A stretch of DNA of 64,000 nucleotides from Verrucosispora sioxanthis (GTDB taxonomy: Bacteria; Actinomycetota; Actinomycetes; Mycobacteriales; Micromonosporaceae). Numbering within the stretch: position 1 is the first letter of the stretch; each line of letters starts with the position of its first letter. Location of the stretch: positions 186,001 to 250,000 of the forward strand of contig NZ_SAIY01000009.1 in assembly GCF_010560025.1 (NCBI RefSeq), given 5' to 3'. A program made the translations under genes and the position numbers. Below the pieces are notes generated by a model, which was given only the letters and a program-made list of their open reading frames with translations, did no database searches and had not been told where the DNA came from. Of the stretch, positions 16,226 to 23,951 are shown piece by piece.

Positions 16226-16915
16226 ATGGCAAAGCCCCAGGAGAAGGTCTCGTTCGGCCAGCGGCTGAAGCAGATCGGGTTGGTGTTCCGGTTCACCGCC
16301 AAGCAGGACAAGTGGTTCGCCCCCTTGGCCGCCGGTGCGGTGCTGATTCCGCTCGCGTTGACCGTGGTCGCGGTCGCGCTCTGGGGCTGGCTCTGGTTGC
16401 CGCTGGGCATCCTGTTCGCCCTGCTCTGCCTGTTGATCGTGCTCAACCTGCGGTCGAACCGGGCGATGATGAACGCGGCCGAGGGGCAGCCGGGTGCCGC
16501 CGCCCAGATCATGGAGAACATGCGCGGTGACTGGCGGGTCTCCCCGGCGGTCAGCTCGACCACCCAGATGGACATGGTGCACCTGGTCATCGGGCGGCCC
16601 GGCGTGATCCTGCTGGCGGAGGGCAATCCGCAGCGGGTCCGCGGCCTGCTCGGCCAGGAGAAGCGGCGACTGGCCAAGGTGATCGGCAATGCTCCGCTCT
16701 ACGACTACGTCATCGGGCAGGACGAGGGCGAGCTGCCGATCCGCAAGCTGCGGATGACGCTGATGCGGCTGCCCCGCAACCTGAGCGGCAAGGACGTCAA
16801 CTCCCTGGACAAGCGCCTCAAGGCGCTCACCTCTCGCCCGCAGATGCCCAAGGGGGCCATCCCGAAGAACCTCCGCCCGCCGCGCGGCGCGTCCCGCCAG
16901 ATGCGCGGCCGCTGA
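16226..16915 (+). CDS. DUF4191 domain membrane protein
   Basis: Membrane protein of 229 residues with two hydrophobic helices at about residues 33-53 and 55-75, a cytoplasmic domain (IGRPGVILLAEGNPQRVRGLLGQEKRR) and a very basic C-terminus. It corresponds by family and position to M. tuberculosis Rv2219, next to lipA and glnA; function is unknown. The ATG lies seven bases behind TAGACT (16213-16218), a leaderless promoter, which supports this start over the longer open frame upstream. Confidence 0.88.
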   Translation: MAKPQEKVSFGQRLKQIGLVFRFTAKQDKWFAPLAAGAVLIPLALTVVAVALWGWLWLPLGILFALLCLLIVLNLRSNRAMMNAAEGQPGAAAQIMENMRGDWRVSPAVSSTTQMDMVHLVIGRPGVILLAEGNPQRVRGLLGQEKRRLAKVIGNAPLYDYVIGQDEGELPIRKLRMTLMRLPRNLSGKDVNSLDKRLKALTSRPQMPKGAIPKNLRPPRGASRQMRGR

Positions 16916-16936
16916 GCCGGCACATCGGGGAGCCGG

Positions 16937-17335
16937 TCAGCGCGGGCCGGGGGTGACGACCGAGCCGGCGAGGCGGTCGTGCAGACCGCGCCGGTGCTGG
17001 TCCATCAGCAGGGCGGGGACGACCAGGGCCAGCAGCACACCCCGCAGCAGTGCCCGGAGCAGACCGATCCGGCCGCCGTCGGTCCAGTCGACGCATCGGA
17101 TCCTGGTCAGGTACATGCCGGGTGTCTGGGCGAACAGCCCCAGGAAGAAGCCGTACAGCAGGATCAGCACCAGCACAGGTGCCCAGGCGTCCCGGGTTGG
17201 GCTGGCGAACAGGCCGGACGCGAGAAGGCAGAGAATCCAGTCGACGACCAGCGCCCCGAACCGACGCCCGAGGTCGGCCGGGACGAAGTCGGGGTCCGTG
17301 GCGGGGGGCGGTGACGGGCGCGGCTCGGTGGTCAC
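16937..17335 (-). CDS. RDD family membrane protein
   Basis: RDD-domain membrane protein of 132 residues. The signature arginine and aspartate pair is seen in LGRRFGALVVDWILC, with further helices VLVLILLYGFFLGLF and LLRALLRGVLLALVVPALL and the C-terminal GLHDRLAGSVV. RDD proteins have been linked to ion or compatible-solute transport; the role here is unknown. The GTG at 17335 lies seven bases behind TAGGCT. It occupies the place of Rv2219A between DUF4191 and glnA, but here on the opposite strand. Confidence 0.85.
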   Translation of the reverse strand: MTTEPRPSPPPATDPDFVPADLGRRFGALVVDWILCLLASGLFASPTRDAWAPVLVLILLYGFFLGLFAQTPGMYLTRIRCVDWTDGGRIGLLRALLRGVLLALVVPALLMDQHRRGLHDRLAGSVVTPGPR

Positions 17336-17540
17336 CCGGACGAGCCTAGTCAGCGCCGGGGCCGCGCCGAGTGTGGGCCCGGCGCACGGTGCGAGGCGAA
17401 CCGGATCGGTACCGGGCCGCGCCGACGCGTGGTGCCAAAAAGGACCAATCTCATCAAGGTTCACTACACTGGCACAGCCGGACCCGTCCCTCGGGTTGAG
17501 GTGCCCGGGTCAGGCACCGAGGTGACCGAACGCGAGGGAC

Positions 17541-17556
17541 GTAACACGGCAGAAAC
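17541..17556 (+). promoter_or_regulatory. GlnR box upstream of glnA
   Basis: GTAAC-N6-GAAAC at 17541-17556 matches the actinobacterial GlnR a-site/b-site consensus (gTnAC-n6-GaAAC) in all core positions. It lies 80 bp before the glnA GTG, with TAGCTAT near 17606 as a possible -10. Activation of glnA by GlnR under nitrogen limitation is inferred from this match and from the known regulon. Confidence 0.7.
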
Positions 17557-17635
17557 ACTGGAGACATGGCCGGGCAACCGCACGGCCATAGCGTCGCCAG
17601 GAGCCTAGCTATCCGTGGACGTGCCAGGAGGACGA

Positions 17636-19060
17636 GTGTTCGCCAATCCCGAGGAACTCCTGCGTTACCTCAAGAACGAGGACGTGAAGTTCGTCGACGT
17701 TCGTTTCTGTGACCTGCCCGGCGTCATGCAGCACTTCAACCTGCCGGTGGAGTCCGTCGACGACGACTTCTTCACCAACGGTCTCGCTTTCGACGGGTCG
17801 TCGATCCGCGGCTTCCAGGCGATCCACGAGTCGGACATGCTCCTGCTCCCGGACGTCGCCACCGCCTTCATCGACCCGTTCCGCGCGCAGAAGACCCTCG
17901 CGCTGAACTTCTTCATCCACGACCCGTTCACCCGCGAGGCGTACTCGCGTGACCCGCGCAACGTGGCGAAGAAGGCCGAGGCCTACCTCGCCGCCAGCGG
18001 CATCGCCGACACCGCCTACTTCGGTCCGGAGGCGGAGTTCTACATCTTCGACTCCATCCGTCACGAGACCTCCGCGCACCAGGCGTACTACTACATCGAC
18101 TCGATCGAGGGCGCCTGGAACACCGGTCGTGAGGAGGAGGGCGGCAACCGCGGCTACAAGACCGCGTACAAGGGTGGTTACTTCCCGGTGCCGCCGGTCG
18201 ACCACTACGCCGACCTGCGTGACCAGATCGTGCGCCGGCTGATCGACACCGGTTTCACCGTGGAGCGCTCGCACCACGAGGTCGGCACCGCCGGCCAGGC
18301 GGAGATCAACTACAAGTTCTCCACCCTGCTGCACGCCGGTGACCAGCTCCAGCTCTTCAAGTACATCGTGAAGAACACCGCCTGGGCCGCCGGCAAGACC
18401 GCCACCTTCATGCCGAAGCCGCTCTTCGGCGACAACGGCTCCGGCATGCACACCCACCAGAGCCTCTGGCTGGGCGGCGAGCCGCTGTTCTACGACGAGA
18501 CCGGCTACGCCGGCCTGTCCGACACCGCCCGCTGGTACATCGGCGGTCTGCTGCACCACGCGCCGTCGCTGCTGGCCTTCACCAACCCGACGGTCAACTC
18601 GTACCGTCGCCTGGTGCCGGGCTTCGAGGCGCCGGTCAACCTGGTCTACTCGCAGCGCAACCGCTCCGCCTGCACCCGCATCCCGGTCACCGGCAGCAAC
18701 CCGAAGGCCAAGCGGGTCGAGTTCCGGGTGCCGGACCCGTCGGCGAACGTCTACCTCGCCTTCTCGGCGATGCTGATGGCCGGCCTGGACGGCATCAAGA
18801 GCAAGATCGAGCCGCCGGCGCCGATCGACAAGGACCTCTACGACCTCCCGCCGGAGGAGTGGGGCGACGTCAAGCAGGTGCCGGGCTCGCTGCCGGCGGT
18901 GCTGGACTCGCTGGAGGCCGATCACGACTACCTGCTCGACGGCGGCGTGTTCACCCCCGACCTGATCTCCACCTGGATCGACTGGAAGCGGGCCAACGAG
19001 GTCGACCCGGTGCGTCTGCGCCCGACCCCGCACGAGTTCGCGATGTACTTCGACTGCTAG
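17636..19060 (+). CDS. glnA: Glutamine synthetase type I (GSI-beta)
   Basis: Main ammonia-assimilating enzyme: glutamate, ammonia and ATP to glutamine; dodecameric and cytoplasmic. 474 residues starting VFANPEELLRYLKNEDVKF. The conserved NGLAFDGSSIRGF, GPEAEFYIFD, MPKPLFGDNGSGMH and NRSACTRIP segments are intact. The adenylylation site Tyr402 lies in KDLYDLPPEE, so it is a substrate of GlnE encoded downstream. The GTG at 17636 is preceded by AGGAGG at 17626-17631; an upstream GTG at 17615 lacks a ribosome site. A GlnR box lies 80 bp upstream. Confidence 0.97.
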   Translation: MFANPEELLRYLKNEDVKFVDVRFCDLPGVMQHFNLPVESVDDDFFTNGLAFDGSSIRGFQAIHESDMLLLPDVATAFIDPFRAQKTLALNFFIHDPFTREAYSRDPRNVAKKAEAYLAASGIADTAYFGPEAEFYIFDSIRHETSAHQAYYYIDSIEGAWNTGREEEGGNRGYKTAYKGGYFPVPPVDHYADLRDQIVRRLIDTGFTVERSHHEVGTAGQAEINYKFSTLLHAGDQLQLFKYIVKNTAWAAGKTATFMPKPLFGDNGSGMHTHQSLWLGGEPLFYDETGYAGLSDTARWYIGGLLHHAPSLLAFTNPTVNSYRRLVPGFEAPVNLVYSQRNRSACTRIPVTGSNPKAKRVEFRVPDPSANVYLAFSAMLMAGLDGIKSKIEPPAPIDKDLYDLPPEEWGDVKQVPGSLPAVLDSLEADHDYLLDGGVFTPDLISTWIDWKRANEVDPVRLRPTPHEFAMYFDC

Positions 19061-19112
19061 GACCGATCAAGGCGCGGACGTGGACCAACAGGATCACTAC
19101 TGATCTTGGGTA

Positions 19113-19224
19113 CAGGTTGGGTACAACCTGACGGACGGCGGTCATGCCCGGCTCACAGTCGGCATGGCCGCCGTTCCGCGTTGCCCGAGCGCGCCGCCGC
19201 GCACCTTGCGCAGGTGCGCGGCGG
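19113..19224. terminator. Two hairpins in the glnA/anti-sigma convergent gap
   Basis: CAGGTTG-GGTA-CAACCTG at 19113-19130 forms a 7-bp stem. A second, very stable hairpin with a perfect 13-bp stem (CCGCCGCGCACCT, loop TGCGC) spans 19194-19224. Together they lie between glnA and the convergent anti-sigma-like gene and probably terminate both. Neither is followed by a T run, as is common in high-G+C actinobacteria. Confidence 0.65.
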
Positions 19225-19235
19225 ACGACGGTCCA

Positions 19236-19874
19236 TCAGTCGAGGGTGCGTACCACGCCCGGCTGGACGTGGATGCCGTCGGCGAAGTCGACGATGTCCT
19301 GCTGGGTCCAGCCCTGGGTGTCCCAGATCTGCACCAGCATCCAGACGCCGTCGGGCTGCTTGACCCACAGATTCTTGCCGACATGGGTGCCATCGGCGGT
19401 ATTGAGCACGCCAGGCTTGCCGCCGACATCAAGCTGCGTACCGGTCGGGGTGGAGTGGTCGCTCTTTGACTGCAGGGTGATGAGGATCTTGTCGATGTAG
19501 ACGTGTGGGCTCTTGTTAGCCGCGTTCTCTGGGGCAATCGTCAGGGTGCCGGCGTCGCCGCCCTGGATCTCCCAGCCCGATGGGACTTTGTCGATCGTGA
19601 AGCCTTGAGGCTGCTCGCCCTCGTAGGCCACCAGGCGGGTAGCCACGACTTGGGCCGGCGCGTTGTCGCCTATGGTGATCGGGCCTCCCTGGGTGCCGTA
19701 GGTGACGGCGACGGCCAGCGCGGCGACCGCGAAGGCCGAGGCACCGAGCGCGCGGGCGGACCGGCGGCGGCGCAGCGCCCGGCGGCCCCGGGCCAGGTCG
19801 GCGTCGACCTCGGCGGCCGACGGCTCGGCGGCCGGGCCCGCGATCCGGTCGAGCCGGTCGTGCAGATCCATCAT
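19236..19874 (-). CDS. Single-pass membrane protein, putative anti-sigma partner
   Basis: Protein of 212 residues with a cytoplasmic N-terminus rich in Arg (ARGRRALRRRRSARALG), one transmembrane helix at about 41-60 and an outer domain of 150 residues (GFTIDKVPSGWEIQGGDAG onward). It overlaps the sigma-factor gene by ATGA, so the two are translationally coupled. This layout is usual for regulators of SigE-family sigma factors, but no zinc-binding anti-sigma motif is seen, so anti-sigma activity is inferred only from context. Confidence 0.75.
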   Translation of the reverse strand: MMDLHDRLDRIAGPAAEPSAAEVDADLARGRRALRRRRSARALGASAFAVAALAVAVTYGTQGGPITIGDNAPAQVVATRLVAYEGEQPQGFTIDKVPSGWEIQGGDAGTLTIAPENAANKSPHVYIDKILITLQSKSDHSTPTGTQLDVGGKPGVLNTADGTHVGKNLWVKQPDGVWMLVQIWDTQGWTQQDIVDFADGIHVQPGVVRTLD

Positions 19875-20386
19875 CGCGTGACTCCCGTCAGGGGATACTG
19901 GGCAAGGGCGGCCCGCAACCGGTCCAGGGCGCGGGCTGTCTGGCTCTTCACCGTTCCCTCGGAGCAGCCGAGGGCGTCGGCGGTGTCGGCTACGGAAAGG
20001 TCGTAGAAGTAGCGGAAAACCACTGCGGCGCGCATCTTTGGTGGCAGGTCGCGAAGGGCCGCGCGCAGGCCGTCGTCGAGGTCGCCGCCGCTGCCCGGTT
20101 CGGCGCGGGAACGATCCGGAAGGTCCGCCACCGAGCGTTCATGGCGGCGCCACCACCGACGGCGTTCGTCGGTCAGCGCGTTGACCAGGGTCCGGCGCAG
20201 GTAGCCCTCGATATTGTCCGCCCGCTGGACCGCCGGCCAGGCGACGTACAGCTTGGTCAGCGTCGACTGGACCAGATCCTCGGCCAGATGCGCGTCGCCA
20301 CCGGTCAGCAGCGTCGCCGTTCGTACCAGCCCGGCACGCCGACTGAGCACGAAGCTGTGGAACTGCTCGTCACGGTCACATTTCAC
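19871..20386 (-). CDS. SigE-family RNA polymerase sigma factor (ECF)
   Basis: ECF sigma factor of 171 residues. Region 2 (DAHLAEDLVQSTLTKLYVAW, RRTLVNALTDERRR) and region 4 (DLPPKMRAAVVFRYFYDLSV, ADALGCSEGTVKSQTARAL) are both intact. It belongs to the actinobacterial SigE-family of short ECF factors that usually pair with a membrane protein, here coupled by an ATGA overlap. The GTG at 20386 has GGAGGG eight to thirteen bases upstream. Confidence 0.9.
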   Translation of the reverse strand: MKCDRDEQFHSFVLSRRAGLVRTATLLTGGDAHLAEDLVQSTLTKLYVAWPAVQRADNIEGYLRRTLVNALTDERRRWWRRHERSVADLPDRSRAEPGSGGDLDDGLRAALRDLPPKMRAAVVFRYFYDLSVADTADALGCSEGTVKSQTARALDRLRAALAQYPLTGVTR

Positions 20387-20807
20387 ACACGCCCTCCTTC
20401 ACTCTCACGGCCCCCTGACGATTCGCAAGCGAGTGGGGTTGCATGGCGGCGAATGAGTGCCCCGTGGTTTGTCACCCGGTCCGGCAGTGCCTCGGAGCCC
20501 CGCTGCTCGACGGACGGCTCCGCACTCAGCGCCCTCCGGGTCGGCTCCGCTCCTCGCGGAGCCGACCCGCGGCGCTCACCGTGGGGCTGCTCGGCCCGGC
20601 CGTGCTCCCGGCCGCCGTGACCCTGCACCGTCGCATCGGGAGCAGCCCCGACGAGTCCTACATGAAGGGCCGGCGACTGTGGCAGTGCAGGTGCTTTCGC
20701 ACCGGCGTGTCGAGCAGCTCTGCTGCCACGCTTCGGCCGCGCAACCGCGCGCCGCAGGAGGGGCAGGCGGGCGGATCAGTCGGTGGAGGACCGGGCAGCG
20801 GCACCGA
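20387..20807. other. Intergenic stretch without a supported gene
   Basis: No open frame here has a ribosome site, family motif or codon bias like its neighbours. The only clear structure is the hairpin at 20538-20568. The rest may contain the sigma-factor promoter near 20400-20440. Confidence 0.5.
20538..20568 (-). terminator. Strong hairpin downstream of the mannosyltransferase operon
   Basis: A perfect 12-bp stem GGGTCGGCTCCG/CGGAGCCGACCC with a seven-base loop. It lies 240 bp past the stop of the last gene of the minus-strand membrane-protein operon and before the sigma-factor gene, so it most likely terminates that operon. Confidence 0.6.
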
Positions 20808-22421
20808 TCAGGGTGGGGTTGATCGCCAGGGACGGCGGCGGGACAGGGTCCACACGAGCACGGCGAGGACCAGGGCGGTCATCGCGATCGCGCCCGGGGC
20901 CTTGGTCAGCCGGGCCAGGTTGGTGCCGTCCGGCAGGGCGAGAAACGAGGCCAGCCCACACGGCAGCACGAACCAGGCGGTCCGGGTCGCGGCCACCGCG
21001 AGCACCGCCAGCGGCCACGTCGCGTACCAGGGATGGAACACCGGCGCGAGCACCACCGTGGCCACCAACCCCACCCCCGCCCCCCGCAACACCACCCGCA
21101 CCCGCTCCACCTCCGTAGCGTCGATCATGAGGTTAGCGCCTTGGAAAGCGCTTACCGGTGCCGCTAACCTCATGATCGACGCGGCCGGGTGAGGGGTGAG
21201 GGGTGGGGGGTGGCGCAGGGTGAGGTAGGTGTGGTGCCAGAGGAGAGGGAGCAGGGCGGCCAGGAGGGCCAGGGCGGCTATGCGGGTCACGGGGACCGCG
21301 TTGGGGTGGCGGGCGAGCAGTTCGCCGACGTAGTCGACGAGCATGCCGATGGCGGTCGGTGGCGACGTCCACTGCACGGTGTCGCCGCTGCGGCCCAACC
21401 CGCCGAGCCAGCCGAGCCCCAGACCGGTCAGCCACGAGAGGACCAGCAGCCCGCCGACGGCGCCGAGGGCCAGCAGGCCACCGTCGCGCAGCAGCGTCCG
21501 CACGCCGGGCCGACCCCGCACGGCGGCCAGCGCCGCGAACGGCAGCACCACCACGGCGGTCGCCTTCACCGAAACCGCCAGTCCGAGCAGCACCCCGGCG
21601 AGCAGCAGCACACCGACCGAGTGCCGCGATCCGAGCCGCCCCGGACGGTGGACGAGGATCAGCAGGGCGGGCAGAAGCAGGCCGAGCATCACCGCGTCGT
21701 TGTGCGCCCCGGCCACCAGGTGCACCCCGACCAGCGGACAGGCCAGCAGCAGCCAGGTCGCCCGCCGAGGCGGCACACCGGCTGCCCGGGCCAGGCCGGG
21801 CAGGCAGGCCGCCGCCGCCAGCAAGCCCGCGAGCGCCAGCAGCCGCAGCAGCACCACCGTGCCGACCAACCCGCCGCCGAGCGTCACGGCCAGCGCGGCG
21901 AGCAGGACGAAGAACGGCCCGTACGGCGCCGGGGTGTCCCGCCAGACCGGCGCGACCGCCTCGGCCCAGGGGCAGCCGGCCGCGGCCACCCCGATGGCGT
22001 ACGGGTCACCCCCGTCGGCGTAGATCCAGCCCTGGCAGGCGTACGAGTAGACGTCCCGGCTGCCCAGCGGGGCGGTGACCAGCAGCGGCAGCGCCCACCA
22101 CCCGGCGGTGACGTACGCCCACCTCGTCGACGGCGCACCGGCCCGCAGCGCCCACCAGGCACCCACCATGGCGATGGTGCCGAGCAACCACAGCGTGACG
22201 GTCAGCGGGCCACCGTCGGGGGCGGTGTCGGCGTCCGGCAGGGCACCACCGAGGTAGCCGGCGACCGCCAGCAGTAGCGCCCCCACCAGTCCGGCGTACC
22301 GGGCGATCCGGTCCCGCGCGCCCACGGTCCGGGCATCGCGACCGGGTCCGGAACCCGGATCGCCACCGGCCTCGGACGCGCAGCGGGGACCGAGGGGGGA
22401 ACGGGCGCCGGGCTCGCTCAC
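20808..22421 (-). CDS. MptB-type alpha-1,6-mannosyltransferase carrying an in-frame repeat
   Basis: Polytopic GT-C glycosyltransferase of 537 residues, related to polyprenol-phosphomannose-dependent MptB, which in actinobacteria extends lipoglycan mannan. The family landmarks APLGSRDVYSYACQG, WRDTPAPYGPFFV, GVHLVAGAHNDAVM and LAPVFHPWYATWPL are present. Compared with its neighbour paralogue, about 40 residues are inserted between the helix ending LLPLLWHH and the segment VGLVATVVLAPVF. Residues 414-435 (SIMRLAAPVSAF, then GANLMID) are encoded by a palindromic module found elsewhere in gaps. The frame stays open through it; whether the enzyme works is uncertain. Confidence 0.8.
   Translation of the reverse strand: MSEPGARSPLGPRCASEAGGDPGSGPGRDARTVGARDRIARYAGLVGALLLAVAGYLGGALPDADTAPDGGPLTVTLWLLGTIAMVGAWWALRAGAPSTRWAYVTAGWWALPLLVTAPLGSRDVYSYACQGWIYADGGDPYAIGVAAAGCPWAEAVAPVWRDTPAPYGPFFVLLAALAVTLGGGLVGTVVLLRLLALAGLLAAAACLPGLARAAGVPPRRATWLLLACPLVGVHLVAGAHNDAVMLGLLLPALLILVHRPGRLGSRHSVGVLLLAGVLLGLAVSVKATAVVVLPFAALAAVRGRPGVRTLLRDGGLLALGAVGGLLVLSWLTGLGLGWLGGLGRSGDTVQWTSPPTAIGMLVDYVGELLARHPNAVPVTRIAALALLAALLPLLWHHTYLTLRHPPPLTPHPAASIMRLAAPVSAFQGANLMIDATEVERVRVVLRGAGVGLVATVVLAPVFHPWYATWPLAVLAVAATRTAWFVLPCGLASFLALPDGTNLARLTKAPGAIAMTALVLAVLVWTLSRRRPWRSTPP
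21118..21182. repeat. Palindromic module, family A copy 4, inside a gene
   Basis: Perfect 21-bp arms at 21118-21138 and 21162-21182 carry the core CGATCATGAGGTTAGCG; loop 23 bases. As in the intergenic copies the left flank is C-rich and the right flank is G-rich (GGGTGAGGGGTGAGGGG then GGGGGG), so the complete intergenic-looking module lies within a coding sequence. It is translated in frame on the minus strand. Confidence 0.85.
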
Positions 22422-22472
22422 CGGCGGTACCTCTCCTCCAGTGCGGTGTCCAGCAACGCCGCCGGGACTGGC

Positions 22473-23885
22473 CTACTCGACCGGCACCGGTTGACGGGCC
22501 GCCGTCCGGGCCTGCTTCGCCGACCGTACCAAGCGGACCGCAACCACGATCACGAACAGCGTCATCAGCGGCGCACCGACCGTCTTGGTGTAGCGGGGCA
22601 GGCCGGTGCCGTCGGCCAGCACCAGGAACGCGGCGTACACGGTCACCGCGCTGAACCACCAGGTGCGCCGCGCGGTGGCGGCGAGCAGGGTCAGCGGCCA
22701 GAACCAGTACCAGGGGTGGAACAGCGGGGCGAGCGCCACCGTCGCGGTCAACGCCAGCGCGGCGTGCCAGAGCGGTTCCCGGTGCCGGGCCCGGAACCAC
22801 AGCCACACCAGCAGCGCGGCCAGCACCAGCACCGCGATGCCCCGGGTCACCGGCAGCGCGTCGATGTGCAGGCCGAACGGCAGCACCAGGTAACCGACGG
22901 TCTGCCCGACGGCGGTCGGCGGCGAGGTCCAGGCGACCACCTCGTTGCCGTGCGACAGCCCGGTGATCCAACCGAGGTCCAGCCCGGCGGCCAGGGTCAC
23001 GCCGAACAGCGTGGCCACGGCGCCGCCGACCACCGGCGTACCGTGGCGCAGCAGCGCACGCAGCGAGAAGCCGCCGGTGATCGCGGCGAGCGCCGCGAAC
23101 GGCACCACCACGAGCGCGGTCACCTTGATGCCGGCGGCCAGGCCGAGCACGACGCCGCCGGCCAGCAGCGGCCAGGGCCGTCCGGGACGACTCACCACCA
23201 CGGCCAGCCCGGCCACCAGCAGGCCGACCATCAGCGCGTCGTTGTGCACACCGGAGATCAGGTGAACTCCGACCAGTGGGCTGGCCAGGGCGAGCCAGAG
23301 GGCCCGGCCGACCGGCACGCCACTGCGGCGGGCCAGCACCGGCAGGCAGGCCGCCGTCAACACCACGCCGGCCACCGCGAGCACCCGGAACAGGGCGATG
23401 CTGCCGATCAGGGAACCGGTCGCCGCGACCACCGCGCCGGAGAGCACCACGAACAGCGGCCCGTACGGCGCCGGGGTGTCCCGCCAGATGTACGACATGG
23501 TGTCCAGCCACGGGCAGGGCAGCGTGGAGACGCCGTACTCGTACGGGCTGATGCCGCCCGCGTAGCTCGCTCCCTGGCAGGCGTACGCGTAGGCGTCCCG
23601 GCTGCCCAGCGGCGGGGTGAGCAGGAACGGCAGCACCCACAGCCCGGCGGTGACCAGGGCCCATCGTGCCGACGGCACCCGGTCGCGCAGCGTCCACCAG
23701 GCCACCGCCATGGCCGCGGTGCCGAACAACCACAGCCCGATGATCAGCGGCCCGTTCGGGCCCAACCAGATCTTGACCGGGTTGGGTCGCAGGTCGCCGT
23801 CGGGCAGGGCGCCGCCGAGGAACGCCGCCACGGAGAGCATGATCGATCCGGCCAGTCCGGTCCAGCGCACGAGGTGATGGGGCAC
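22473..23885 (-). CDS. MptB-type alpha-1,6-mannosyltransferase
   Basis: Paralogue of the downstream gene, 470 residues with about twelve transmembrane helices. The landmarks PPLGSRDAYAYACQG, WRDTPAPYGPLFV, GVHLISGVHNDALM and LAPLFHPWYWFWPL are in the same order. No insertion is present between the two last landmarks, which shows the ancestral spacing. Predicted to use polyprenol-phosphate-mannose outside the membrane to build an alpha-1,6-mannan-like lipoglycan or polymer. Gaps of 51 and 66 bp separate it from the neighbouring genes of the same strand, consistent with one operon. Confidence 0.85.
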   Translation of the reverse strand: MPHHLVRWTGLAGSIMLSVAAFLGGALPDGDLRPNPVKIWLGPNGPLIIGLWLFGTAAMAVAWWTLRDRVPSARWALVTAGLWVLPFLLTPPLGSRDAYAYACQGASYAGGISPYEYGVSTLPCPWLDTMSYIWRDTPAPYGPLFVVLSGAVVAATGSLIGSIALFRVLAVAGVVLTAACLPVLARRSGVPVGRALWLALASPLVGVHLISGVHNDALMVGLLVAGLAVVVSRPGRPWPLLAGGVVLGLAAGIKVTALVVVPFAALAAITGGFSLRALLRHGTPVVGGAVATLFGVTLAAGLDLGWITGLSHGNEVVAWTSPPTAVGQTVGYLVLPFGLHIDALPVTRGIAVLVLAALLVWLWFRARHREPLWHAALALTATVALAPLFHPWYWFWPLTLLAATARRTWWFSAVTVYAAFLVLADGTGLPRYTKTVGAPLMTLFVIVVAVRLVRSAKQARTAARQPVPVE

Positions 23886-23951
23886 CTCGCCATGCTGCCA
23901 GTACCGCCGAGCGCGGTACGGAGGTGGGCATCGTCCGGCGGTCGGCGGGCC

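Noticed and set aside
20443..21192. Plus-strand open frame across 20.4-21.2 kb
   Set aside because: No family motif; its second half overlaps the antisense of the MptB-type gene and its first half has no codon bias.
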